In this document: piece after piece, positions 53,720 through 63,599 of the stretch
Layout of the letters: the number at the start of each line of letters is the position of its first letter
Numbering within the stretch: position 1 is the first letter of the stretch
Source: Bog-473 sp963838835
GTDB taxonomy: Bacteria; Actinomycetota; Acidimicrobiia; Acidimicrobiales; RAAP-2
DNA: 64,000 nucleotides
Reading direction: 5' to 3'
NCBI GenBank assembly: GCA_963838835.1
Contig: CAWITA010000036.1
Location: 62,001 to 126,000, forward strand
The notes under the pieces: generated by a model
Database searches by the model: none
Told to the model about the DNA's origin: nothing
Seen by the model: the letters and a program-made list of their open reading frames with translations, nothing else
Program-made: the position numbers and the translations under genes

Positions 53720-54856
53720 CGCACCAGCTCCCCCTCCTGGAATAGGTCGGTCAACCGGGCCGCGTGCTGGCCCGGGGTTCCGAACAGCTGGGAGTTCGTC
53801 GCCACGCGACGCAGGAAGAGATGAAGGTGGTGGTCGAAGGTGATGCCGATCCCGCCGTGCATCTGCACACAGTCCTGCATGAGTTCGGGCCCGTACCGTC
53901 CGACATAGAACTTGGCTGCGCTGACCAGTTCCGACCGGTTCCCCAGGTTCTGGTCGACGGCATCCGCTGCTTGGCCGGTGATGGCGTTACTCGCCTCGAG
54001 CCACAGCTTCATGTCGGCGAACCTGTGCTTGATCTCCTGGTAGGAGGCCAGAGGACGGCCGAAGGAGTACCTCGAGAGCGCCCACTCGACTGTGGCGTCG
54101 AAGCCCCAGCGCATCGCCCCGCACATTTCGGCGACCTGTACCGTCGACGGCCAGGTCGATCAGCCACTCCACCGCCACGGCCGCGTCGCCGGCCTGCCCG
54201 ATCAGCGCAGAGCGAGGGACGCGGACTCCATCGAACTCGATCCGGGCGAACCTCTTGGTCACGTCGAGACTCTGCAGCGGGCTGGCGCGCAATCCCGCGA
54301 TGCCGCTTGGCACGAGGAACTGGCTCAGCCCTGGCCCGCTCCGGACGGTCACCAGGAGGTGGGATGCGTCCATGCCGTCCTCGACTGGCACCTTGATCCC
54401 TTCGAGCACGAAGCCGTCTCCTGACTCAATCGCACGCATCTCAACCCGGCCGAGCGAGTCGAACGGCGGTGCTTCCGCCAGCGCCCATGCGCCACCGGCC
54501 CGGCCGCGCAGCACCTCCTGCAGCGGTCCGGCCCGTTGCTCCGTGCTGCCGTAACGCCCAATGGCAGCAGCGACAACGTTGCTGCCGAGAAGTGGGCCGG
54601 GCGCTGCGTGCAGGCCGAACTGGTACGCCACCAGCGCAAGGTCCTTCACGCCTTGCTGGCTGACGCTCCCACCTCCGACTTCTTCCGGCACGACCAGCGA
54701 GGTCCATCCCAGCTCGGCTCCCCGCTGCCAGAAGTCCCGCTCGTACCCGGAAGGCTGGGAGGCCAAGCCCCGTAACGACTCGAGGGGACATTCGGCATCG
54801 AGGAACCGTTTCGTCGTGTCCTCGAGAAGTTGCTGATCGTCATCGCGGGCAAACAC
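53716..54856 (-). CDS. Acyl-CoA dehydrogenase, first of a pair (frameshift near 54140)
   Basis: About 380 residues. ATG 54856: MFARDDDQQLLEDTTKRFLDAECPLESLRGL, then WTSLVVPEEVGGGSVSQQGVKDLALV and VTKRFARIEFDGVRVPRSALIG. After AVAVEWLIDLAV the frame changes near 54140 to AEMCGAMRWGFDATVEWALSRYSFGRPLASYQEIKHRFADM and FVGRYGPELMQDCVQMHGGIGITFDHHLHLFLRR. The C-terminal QMHGGIGIT FAD segment is intact. It lacks an obvious catalytic Glu in the usual place, as in the non-catalytic-looking partners of heteromeric enzymes, but the indel makes this uncertain. Upstream promoter region shows no clear operator. Confidence 0.88.
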
Positions 54857-54960
54857 TTTGCGATGCTAGCGACGAGAGGACCGGCCGGTCCCACGGACGT
54901 GAGGAGCCACAATGTCGAATCTGACTGGGGACGCTGACCTCCGAGCCCGGTGAACCTCGT

Positions 54961-55745
54961 TCAATGGAGGACGATCCCACCGGTGACGTTGACGGCTTGA
55001 CCCGTCATAAAGCGTGCCTTGTCCGAGCACAGGAAATGGATCACGTCGGCGACGTCCTGGGGCTCGCAGAGTCGGCCGAGCGGTGTGTGGTCGACATAGC
55101 TCTGGCGGACGTCTTCGGGGTCCATGCCCCGCAGCCGTCCCTCCCAGACGATCTCGCGTTCCTGCATCGGCGTGCGGACGCACCCGGGGCACACCGCGTT
55201 CACCCGCACGCCGAAGCGTGCGACCTCGCGGGCCACGCTCTGGGTCAACCCCGAGCACAGCCCACTTGGAGGCGGAATAGTGCGCCAGGAACGGGCGTTC
55301 CCTCCTTGCCGGCCGCCGAGGCGATCGAGACGACACAGCCCTCGCGCCGGGTCACCATGGAGCGCACGACCTCTCGGGTCACCAGGAACACTCCTTTGGC
55401 GTTGACGTCCATGTTCAGGTCCCAGTCCTGCTCCGTCAGCTGGAGGAACGGGGCCATGGAGGAGACGCCGGCGCAGTTCGACGAGGACCCGATGGGCCCG
55501 ACCGCGGCCGACAGCTCGCCACGGTCGCGGCGAACCTCGCCGTCGCTGGTGACGTCCATCTTCCGCACGACGGCGATCGGAGCCCAGCCGTCGCGATCTC
55601 CTCGGCGGTCTCCTCGACTCCCTGCCGCGAGGCATCGGTCACGACGACCCTGAGCACCCGATCGGGCGAACTCACAGGCGACGACGCGCCCGATGCCGCC
55701 TCCAGCGCCGGTTACCAGGGTCACGCGCCCATCGAATTCAGACAT
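54961..55745 (-). CDS. Short-chain dehydrogenase (frameshifts near 55290 and 55660)
   Basis: About 260 residues. MSEFDGRVTLVTGAGGGIGRVVACEFARSGA from ATG 55745 gives the NAD site; after a shift near 55660 and its return, RKMDVTSDGEV, FLQLTEQDWDLNMDVNAKGVFLVTREV and CVVSIASAAGKEGTP follow (Ser). The Tyr-x-x-x-Lys segment lies at the second break near 55290 and is only partly readable. FGVRVNAVCPGCVRTPMQER and FMTGQAVNVTGGIVLH complete the C-terminus in the last frame. It ends 104 bases before the first acyl-CoA dehydrogenase and is divergent from the enoyl-CoA hydratase. Confidence 0.85.
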
Positions 55746-55966
55746 TGTCCGCACTCCTCACTCGATGTCGTCATTGTGACACCGGGATCGAAACGGCAGC
55801 ACGGACCTTGGTCGTCGTCGCGAGCCGCGATGGGTCTGCCGAGACCGATCGGCACGCTGCTGCTTGATCGCCGATCACTGCCGGGCTTAGCTTTCGGGTC
55901 AAGCAAGGACACCATTGCGGCAGATCGGAGACGTCAGGACAGTTCCGTGGAAAGCGCTTTGGCGAC

Positions 55967-56731
55967 GTGACCGTGTCGGTGGACGACAGCCTCGTCGCCA
56001 CCGTCGAGATGCACCGGCCACCCGAGAACTTCTTCGAAGTCGGCCGTGCTCCGATCGTTGGCCGATGCGTACGAGGCCCTCGACCCCGATCCTTCCTGCC
56101 GTGCCATTCTGCTCTGCGCCGAGGGCAAGCACTTCTGCGCCGGCGCGAATCTCGGCGGCGCTCGCACCGCAGACACCGAAGATGCCGACGGTCCGGACCA
56201 GATGGATTTAGAGGCGGCCCGGCTGTTCGGCGCCGGGACGCCCGTGGTGGCGGTTGTGCAGGGCGCTGCCATCGGCGCCGGATTCGGGTTGGCCTGTTTG
56301 GCGGACTTCCGGGTCGGCCTCGCCCGAGGCGCGGTTTGCGGCCAACTTCGCCCGGCTCGGCTACCACCACATCCTCGGACTTGTCGATCACGCTGCCGGC
56401 CATCGTCGGCCAGCAACAGGCCCTCGACCTGCTCTACACGGGACGACGACTGAAGGGCGACGAAGCACACGCCATCGGTTTGTGCGACCGCCTGGTCGAG
56501 GCGAGCGTCCTGCGCGGCGAGGCGCACGCCATGGCCGCCGAGATCGCCGCCAGCGCACCGCTGGCGGTGCGCTCCATCCGCCAGACCATGCGTGCCGGGC
56601 TCTCCGATCGCTTCCGTACGGCCATCGAACGGGAGGCCGTCGTGCAGGGCACGCTGGAAACGACGTGGGATCTGACCGAGGGCGTCCGTGCCGCCCGCGA
56701 GCGGCGGACGCCCCGGTTCGAGGCGCGATGA
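55967..56731 (+). CDS. Enoyl-CoA hydratase family protein (three indels)
   Basis: About 254 residues over three frames: VSVDDSLVATVEMHRPPENFFEV; then, after 56045, LADAYEALDPDPSCRAILLCAEGKHFCAGANLGG (oxyanion hole) and VVQGAAIGAGFGLACLADFRVG; then RFAANFARLGYHHILGL; then, from about 56390, TLPAIVGQQQALDLLYTGRRLKGDEAHAIGLCDRLVE to the TGA at 56731. All crotonase motifs are present, with GAG in place of GGG in the second oxyanion segment. It leads the plus-strand unit with the CoA ligase and amidohydrolase. Indels are spread, not terminal, as expected of read errors. Confidence 0.85.
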   Translation: MTVSVDDSLVATVEMHRPPENFFEVGRAPIVGRCVRGPRPRSFLPCHSALRRGQALLRRRESRRRSHRRHRRCRRSGPDGFRGGPAVRRRDARGGGCAGRCHRRRIRVGLFGGLPGRPRPRRGLRPTSPGSATTTSSDLSITLPAIVGQQQALDLLYTGRRLKGDEAHAIGLCDRLVEASVLRGEAHAMAAEIAASAPLAVRSIRQTMRAGLSDRFRTAIEREAVVQGTLETTWDLTEGVRAARERRTPRFEAR

Positions 56732-56751
56732 GTTGCGCGTCCGGGGCCGTC

Positions 56752-58561
56752 GGTGAGCACCGGCGCTCGCTGGGAGCTGCGGTTTCCGTCCTCCGAGCTC
56801 GCTCCGTCACTACCGGGACTCCGGATGGTGGAACGACGACACCTTGAGCGACATCGCCTTCCGGGGCGTGGCGCACTCGTCGATCGGTGAGCTGCCGGGT
56901 GCGCTCGCGCACTCGGCCCTTCGACGGCACGGTTGGAGAGGTGGGTGACATGGGGCGTCGACTCGCCGGGACCCTGCTCGACCACGGCGTCGGGGCCGGA
57001 GACGTCGTGGCGTTCCAGCTGCCCGAACTGGGTCGAGGCGGTCGCGTGTTTCTACGGGTTGTTCCCCCTTGGCGTGGTCGTCGTCCCCATCGTCCACATC
57101 TACGGGGCCGAAGGAGGTCGGTCCACATCCTGCGGCAGAGCCGAGCCCGGCGTACTCATCACCGCCGACCGCTTCGGTCGGCAGGACTACGTGGCCAATC
57201 TCGAGGAGATGGCTGCCGAACCCTGTCCGACCTCGAGATGGTGATCGTCGTGTCGACCTCCTCGTGCACCGCTGCCCGCGCTCGGACCGACCGTGCTGTC
57301 ATGGTCCGAGGCCCTCGACGGTGAATCCGATCCGCTCGACCGGCCTCCGCGGGTGGATCCCGACAGCCCGGCACTCGTCGGTTACACCTCGGGCACCACG
57401 GCCGCGCCCAAGGGCGTGATCCATACGCATCGGACCTTTCTGGCCGATCAGCGCACCTGGGCCACCTTCTTGGGTGAGGAGAAGCCCCCGCCGCCGCCCG
57501 TCACGCCGACCGCATCGCTGACCGCGACGCCGGTCGGTCACGTCATCGGGCTCACGTCGGCGTTGCGCCCGCTGTTCTCGGCGAGCCGCCTCGACCTCAT
57601 GGACGTCTGGGAGCCCGGAGCGGTGCTGGACGCCATGGCCGACCGACGGTGTCTCCACCGGAGGGGGTCCGCCGTACTTCCTCCTCAGCCTGCTCGATCA
57701 CCCGGACTTCGACCCGGCCGTGCACCTGTCCGTACATGGACCGGCTCATCATGGGCGGTGCCCCGGTCCCGGTCGCCGTCGTCCAACGCGCGACGGATCT
57801 CGGCATCTCCCTGATCCGCGCCTACGGGTCCACCGAGCACCCCTCGACCACCGCGTCGCTGCAATCAGATCCGCTCGAGAAGAGGATCCATACGGACGGG
57901 CGGCTCATCTCCGGCGTCGGAGATCGAGTTGTTCGCGCCGACGGGACGCCGGCTGCCGTCGGTGACCCTGGGGAGATCCGTTCCCGAGGTCCCGAGCTCT
58001 TCGCGGGCTACACCGACCCGGCGCTGACAGCCGACGCCATCGATCAACGCCGGTTGGTACGACACGGGCGACATCGGCGTTCTCGATCCGGACGGCTACC
58101 TCACGATCACCGACCGCAAGAAGGACATCATCATCCGAGGCGGCGAGAACGTGTCGTCCGCCGAGGTCGAGAGCGTGCTGGCCGAGATGGCCGGCGTGGC
58201 CGAGGTCGCCGTCGTCGCGGCACCCGATGCTCGGTACGGCGAACATGGCGCAGCGATCGTCAGGCTGCTTGTCCGCGGGCTCCCGGCTTCGGTCTCGAAG
58301 TCGGCGCAGCAGCACCTCGTGGCAGGCGGGCTGGCGCGTCAGAAGTGGCCGGAGGAACTGCACTTCGTCGACGACTTCCCCCGCACGCCGTCCGGGAAGA
58401 TCCAGAAGAACGTGTTGCGTGCCGCCCTGCGGGCCGGTAGGCACCATGCTTCCCTTCGAGGTCCCTCCGACCGGGGAGGCTCTGGTCGTCCGTGTCCAGG
58501 CGCCCTCGGAGGCACGCCCGGATCGCCCCGCCCCATGGACCAAAAGTTGGGCGGGTGCTAA
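56752..58561 (+). CDS. AMP-dependent acyl-CoA synthetase/ligase (multiple indels)
   Basis: ANL-family ligase activating a carboxylic acid with ATP and CoA, about 560 residues. Segments in order: RDSGWWNDDTLSDIAF near 56815, LLDHGVGAGDVVAFQLP, FYGLFPLGVVVVPIVHIYG, the ATP loop GYTSGTTAAPKGVIHTH near 57385, DRLIMGGAPVPVAVVQRATDLG and YGSTEHPS, WYDTGDIGVLDPDGYL near 58055, DRKKDIIIRGGENVSSAEVES and PRTPSGKIQKNVL near 58385 (catalytic Lys). The frame changes six or more times. A natural end would be the TAG at 58438-58440; the in-frame stop is at 58561. It starts 20 bases after the hydratase gene. Confidence 0.85.
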
Positions 58562-58615
58562 AATCTGGCGTCTGCGGCCGGCCGCCGCCGGTCGTCTTGC
58601 TCGGGGAGGGTGTGC

Positions 58616-59939
58616 ATGCGACTCGAGGACATGATCATGGTCAGCGTGGACGACCATCTGGTCGAGCCACCGTCGATGAGCGACTACATGCTGGACCACT
58701 TCCCGGCCAAGTACCGGGACCGGGTGCCCAGGGTGATCCATCGTCCGAACGGCACCGACGCCTGGCTCATCGAGGGCAATGAAGTCTCGAGCTTCGGCCT
58801 CAACGCGGTCGCCGGCCGCGTTCCGCGAGGAGTGGGGAAACGACCCGGGATGCTTCGAGGAGGTGCGCAAGGGGACGTGGGACGTGCACGCTCGGATCGG
58901 CGACATGAACGTCAACGGCGTGCTCGGGTCAATGTGCTTCTCCTCCTGGCCTGGCCTGGGCGGACAGTACTTCCTCCAGAGCGGGGACCGAGAGTTGGCA
59001 GGGTGCATGATCGGGCCTACAACGACTGGCACGTCGAGGAATGGTGTGGCGCGTATCCGGGGCGCTTCATCCCGCTGTCGCTGTCGGGATTCATCCTCGG
59101 ACCGGAATGGATGGCGGACGAGATCTGTCGCATGGCGACCAAGGGTTGCCACGCCGTTTCGTTCCACTCGGACACGCATCGATTCGGGCTACCTGATCAC
59201 CACGGCGACGAATGGGACCCGGCCTGGCAGGCGTGCCAGGACACCGACACGGTCATGGTGTTCCACTTCGGAAGCTCGCCGGAGTTCATGCCTCGCTCGC
59301 CGTTCGACACGATGATCCACACGATGCCGTTCAACACGGGCGTCTTCGCAGCCGAGTTGCTCTGGTCGCCGGTACTGCGCAAGTTTCCCGAACGTGAAGT
59401 TCTCGCTGGCCGAGGGCGGCATCGGATGGATCCCGTACTGGCTGGAGCGGGCGGACTACACCTACGAGCGCCACCACCAGTGGACGGGCCAGGACTTCGG
59501 CGACCAGCTTCCGAGCCAGGTCTTCAAGGACCGGGTGCTGACCTGCTTCATCGACGACTACACCGGACTCCGCCTGCGCTACGACATCGGGGTCGAGAAC
59601 ATCGCCTGGGAGTGCGACTATCCCCATTCCGACTGCACGTGGCCGAATGCTCCCGAGTCAGCCTGGAAGTCACTGCAGGCGGCCCAGGTCCCCGACGACG
59701 AGATCCACAAGATCACGTGGGAGAACGCGTGTCGCTTCTTCAACTTCGATCCCCTGGCGCACCGCACGCCCGAGAAGTGCACGGTCGGCGCACTACGAGC
59801 CGAAGCCGTGGACGTCGACATCACTCCGAAGAGCTACGGGATGCCCGGATCGGTCGGGACCTCCGGTCGCGGCACTCCCGAGCTGAGGCCACCCGCGTCA
59901 CAGTGTTCGCGGACCCTCAGCTCCAGTGGATCGCCTTGA
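58616..59939 (+). CDS. Amidohydrolase_2 family protein (three indels)
   Basis: About 430 residues. ATG 58616 (or GTG 58610): EDMIMVSVDDHLVEPPSM carries the Asp-Asp-His metal motif. Indels near 58820, 59005 and 59390 move between frames: FREEWGNDPGCFEEVRKGTWD, YNDWHVEEWCGAYPGRFIPLSLSGFILGPEWMADEICRM, then VMVFHFGSSPEF (His) and FSLAEGGIGWIPYWLERADYTYERH, then WECDYPHSDCTWPNAPES (final Asp). Same family as the genes at 44.5 and 62.7 kb. Its C-terminal tail beyond YGMPG is ambiguous and overlaps the convergent aldehyde dehydrogenase by ~20 bases. Confidence 0.85.
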
Positions 59940-61446
59940 TCTCGGTGAACTCGTCCAGGCCGTGAGTTCCCCACTCTCGGCCGATGCCGCTCTGCTTGAA
60001 GCCACCGAAGGCGCCGCCCTGACCGATGCCGGCCATCGCTCTCGCCCCAACCCGGGCCCTGACCACCGCCGGGCCCGACGTCGGCCCCGCCTGAGCCGCC
60101 GACACCCTGGGCGAGGACCGTTCCGGCCCGAATACGCCGCGCCACGTTGAAGGCGCGAGCGGTGGACTGGGACTCGACGCCACCACCCAGCCCGTAAATG
60201 GAGTCGTTGGCGAGCCGGACTGCGTCGTCGTCCTTGCCCGAGTAGGGCACGACGGTGAAGACCGGACCGAAGATCTCCTCTTGGGCGATGCGCATGTCGT
60301 TGGTCCCGATGAAGACCGTTGGCTCGAAGAAGAATCCCTTCTCGAACCCCTCCGGCCTCTTGCCGCCCGTCAGGAGCTCGGCGCCCTGTTCGACGCCCGA
60401 CGCCACGTACCCCTCGACCCGTGCGCGCTGTTGCTCCCGAATGAGTGGTCCGAGGACCGTGGAAGGGTCACTGTGGGTCACCGATCTTGACCGTGGGCGC
60501 TACGGCGGCCACGCCCTCCTTGTAGGCGTCGAGCAGGTGCTCAGGGAGGAGCAGCCGGGTAGCCAGGATGCATCCCTGGCCGCAGTGGGTCAGCGTGGAC
60601 CCGAAGCCAATGGACCGTGCGTGGTCTTCGGAAACATCGTCGAGGAGCACCTGTGCGCTCTTTCCGCCGAGCTCGAGCTGGTACCGCTTCACGGTCGACG
60701 CCCCATTGGCGATGATACGCCTCCCGGTTGCCGTCGAACCTGTGAAGGCGATCATGTCCACCATGGGACTCGACGTCAGCTCGTCGCCCACGCTCGCCGT
60801 GCCCGGTGATGACGTTGAGCACACCGGGCGGGATGTCCGCCTGCTCGGCGGCTCGGGCGATGAGGAAGGCGTCGAGCGGAGTCCAGGGATGGGGCTTCAG
60901 CACGACCGTGCAACCGGCCGCCAGAGCGGGGGCGACCTTGACCACGTTGAGCATGAACGGGAAGTTGAACGGCGTGATGGCACCCACCACCCCGACGGGC
61001 TCACGGAACAGCGCAGACCCGATCATTCCGTTGGGACCAGCAGTCGGCGCTCCCGCCTCGACCCACTCGAGCACGTGCTCGATCTGTGTGGCATTGGCCC
61101 GGAACATTCCGATGGAGCCACCGGCCTGCACGTAGTCGGTGAGGTAGCCGACTGATCCGGTCTCGGCGACGATCAGCTCACGCAGCTCTGCCGCATGAGA
61201 CTCGAGGTACTCGGCCATCCGGACCAGGGCCGCCGCTCTCTCGGACGGCTTCGTGTAGGGCCACGGACCTTCGTCGAAGGCCCTGCGGGCCGCCTCAATG
61301 GCGCGCACCGCGTCCTTGGAAGAGGCCTCGGGCACCGTGCCGATCACCTCCTCGTTGGCGGGGTTGACGACCTCAATGGTTCCGTCTGCCTCGCCGGCCG
61401 TCCAGGTCCCGTCGATGTAGAGGTCGAAATTCCAGCTCTCCGTCAC
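59917..61446 (-). CDS. Aldehyde dehydrogenase (three indels)
   Basis: NAD(P)-dependent aldehyde dehydrogenase, about 500 residues. GTG 61446 with AAGGGGGC upstream: ESWNFDLYIDGTWTAGEADGTIEVVNPANEEVIG, then GVVGAITPFNFPFMLNVVKVAPALAAGCTVVLKP (cofactor), shift near 60800, IAFTGSTATGRRI, ELGGKSAQVLLDD (catalytic Glu) and HCGQGCILATRLLLP (catalytic Cys), shift near 60475, TVLGPLIREQQRARVEGYV and EEIFGPVFTVVPY, shift near 60150, GGFKQSGIGREWG and EFTEIKAIHWS. All catalytic residues survive. It follows the DUF35 gene by 28 bases on the same strand. Confidence 0.9.
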
Positions 61447-61474
61447 AATTGCCCCCTTGTCTCGGGTCCGGATA

Positions 61475-61921
61475 TCAGGGTGCCACAATAGTAGGGCGTG
61501 TGCCCAAAACCGCCGGTTCGAACAACGGAACGAAGTGTTCGCCCTGCTGCTCGAAGACCACACGCAGGGACATGCCCATGTGCGAGGTCGTCCGTCCGAC
61601 AGTGGATAATGTTGGTCGTCAGCCGCAGCGCGGCCTGCTCCGGCAGCTCGACGATGCCGATGACGTAGGGAACCGGGACGTCGGGGTTCCAGACTCTTGT
61701 GGTTGACGGTGTAGCTGTAGAGCGTCGCCAGTTCCGCTCGTCGCCTCCCACGGCAGATTCTCGTCCCCAGCACCTCGGACACACCGGACGAGGTGGGTGT
61801 ACCCAGTAACCGGCAGTTCGCGGACCGGCCGAAGGCGCAATTCGTTGTCGCGACCGGCCGTCCAGAATCCACGATTCAGATCGTCGAGGATCGGGACTCT
61901 CCGTAACGGCGACGACATCAT
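61475..61921 (-). CDS. Zn-ribbon/OB-fold DUF35 protein (several indels)
   Basis: About 148 residues. From ATG 61921: PLRRVPILDDLNRGFWTAGRDNELRLRPC, then in a second frame YWVHPPRPVCPRCWG (Cys-x-x-Cys half of the zinc ribbon), third frame LYSYTVNHKSLEP, back to NPDVPVPYVIGIVELPEQAALRLTTNI (OB fold) and finally a frame ending FVPLFEPAVLGTRPTIVAP with TGA at 61475. At least four indels in 450 bases. DUF35 proteins partner with thiolase- or MaoC-like acyl-CoA enzymes, for example in steroid side-chain removal; no such partner is adjacent here. Confidence 0.75.
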
Positions 61922-62076
61922 GCTTCCGCCGAAGACGCACAGCGGACAGCTCGAAAATTAGCAGTCACCGCACGCGTCGTACCCTCCGCCGTCAGGACAT
62001 CACGCGTGAACGGGAGATAGGCTGAAGAGAGGGTCGCCGATGGACGCAGGCGCCGAGGTGACGGAGGAGTCAATCG

Positions 62077-62688
62077 ATGTCGGAAGCTGGAGACGCAACG
62101 CGCAAGGCCTTTCTCGACGCGGCCGAGGAACTTCTCATTCGCAAACGGCGCTGTCGGCGATTACCACCCGCAAGGTCGCCGAGCGCGCCGGCGTCAACCA
62201 GGCGCTCGTCCACTATCACTTCGGCACCGTCGAGGAGCTCCTCGTCGCGGCGTTCGAACGGGTGTCGATGCAGGTCAAGGAGCGATCACAGGAGATCTAT
62301 CGCACCGACGGGTCTTTCGTGGACGGTTGGTTCGAAGAGATGGAGGCGAAGATCACGACTGACTTCGAACGAGGATGGGGGAAGGTGTGGCTCGAGAACC
62401 TGACGCTTGCTGCCAACCGACCGAAGATCTGCAGGCAGTACGTGAAGGCAGCGACAATGACGCGAAAGCTGCACGAACGGCATGTGCGCGAGATGCTCGA
62501 GGAGCTCGGGGTCGACACCGAGGAGTACCCTGCCCAGGCCATCGTGACGCTTCTGGACGCCATCACCTCGAAGCTCATTCTCGATCGCTTGGTAGGCATC
62601 AAGGCGGGGCACAAGGAGCTGCTCGCCATGCTGCACCGTATCTGGGGCCGACGTGGAACAGGAGCTCGAGCACAAGGTCGCGAGGTAG
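62077..62688 (+). CDS. TetR-family transcriptional regulator (two indels)
   Basis: About 203 residues. ATG 62077: MSEAGDATRKAFLDAAEELLI, shift near 62145, then SAITTRKVAERAGVNQALVHYHFGTVEELLVAAFERV (HTH), ligand-binding helices, and IWG; a second shift near 62645 gives DVEQELEHKVAR with TAG at 62686. Without the second shift the frame runs to 62714 with a non-conserved tail. It follows the divergent DUF35-aldehyde dehydrogenase unit and precedes an amidohydrolase by 50 bases, so is a candidate regulator of this end of the island. Confidence 0.85.
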
Positions 62689-62738
62689 GTCTCTTTCGGC
62701 AAGAGGGACCGTAAAGCCGGGACGAGGAGGGAGGCGAC

Positions 62739-63566
62739 GTGTCCGAGAGTGTGGCGCCGTGGATCGTGGATGCCTACGTGAATGCCAATCCACCGCACCT
62801 CGACCTGACGTGGCGTCTGACCGACAACACCTATGGATCGGCCCGCACCGAGCCGCAGGATCTCGCTCAGCTGGTAGCCGACATGGACCGCAATCACATC
62901 GCCCGGGCCCTGCTTGCACCACCCCCGGAGTCCGCCATGGGTGATCAGGTGGCTGGGTACCGATGGACACTCGATGCCGTGCAACAACATCCGGACCGCT
63001 TCGGCCTCAGCGTTCGAGTCGATGCCGAGCAAGGCATCAGGGCAGTGCGGCATCTCGAGCACATGGTGCGGAACGACGGTGCCCGCGCGCTGCGGATCGT
63101 GCCCTACCGCGACGGGAAGCGGGCGAGCCACCGTTCGTACTTCCCGCTCTATGCCAAGTGCATCGAACTCGACATTCCGGTCACCATCACCGTTGGCATG
63201 CCTTTGGTGCAGCGTCGTGGAATCGTGCAGAACCCGAAGCATCTCGACAAGGTCTGCGCCTTCTTCCCGGAATTGGTGGTCGTGAGCGCCCACGGAGGTG
63301 CCCCGTGGACGGGCCTCCTCGTGCAGCTCCTCCGCACGTGGCCCAACCTCCACCACATGATCTCCGCCTACCCTCCGAGCCGCTACCCGCCGGATCTCGT
63401 GGCCTTCGCCAACACCAGACGCGGGAAGATGAAGATGTTGTACGCCTCGGACTATCCCCTCCTCACCTTTGACCGCGTCCAGCGTGAGCTGCCCTCTTGC
63501 GGAATCAGTGACGACGCCCTGCCTTGGTTCCTCGGGAAGAACGCGGCGGAGGATCTTCTGGGGTGA
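62739..63566 (+). CDS. Amidohydrolase_2 family protein lacking the N-terminal metal motif
   Basis: 275 residues from GTG 62739 (GACGAGGAGGGAGG upstream), intact frame. The fold segments FGLSVRVDAEQGIRAVRHLEHMVRND, IVPYRDGKRASHRSYFPLYAKCIELDIPVTITVG, VVSAHGGAPWTGLLVQLL and KMLYASDYPLLTFDRVQRELP belong to the family (His and final Asp present). At the N-terminus, where Asp-x-His is expected, it reads IVDAYVNANPPH, so one metal ligand appears lost. It could be a non-hydrolytic or altered member. It is followed by a further CoA-transferase gene 34 bases on. Confidence 0.88.
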   Translation: MSESVAPWIVDAYVNANPPHLDLTWRLTDNTYGSARTEPQDLAQLVADMDRNHIARALLAPPPESAMGDQVAGYRWTLDAVQQHPDRFGLSVRVDAEQGIRAVRHLEHMVRNDGARALRIVPYRDGKRASHRSYFPLYAKCIELDIPVTITVGMPLVQRRGIVQNPKHLDKVCAFFPELVVVSAHGGAPWTGLLVQLLRTWPNLHHMISAYPPSRYPPDLVAFANTRRGKMKMLYASDYPLLTFDRVQRELPSCGISDDALPWFLGKNAAEDLLG

Positions 63567-63599
63567 GAGCGCCGACACACCCGGCGGAGGCGTCCGCGA

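Noticed and set aside
58548..58561. Degenerate operator copy before the 58.6-kb amidohydrolase (TGGGCGGGTGCTAA)
   Set aside because: Only the left arm fits (9/14); not enough to call.
61493..61506. Further copy of the TGGGCAAATGCCCA operator (AGGGCGTGTGCCCA)
   Set aside because: 10/14 match only, and it lies inside the DUF35 coding end, so it is likely coincidence, though it is 47 bases before the aldehyde dehydrogenase start.
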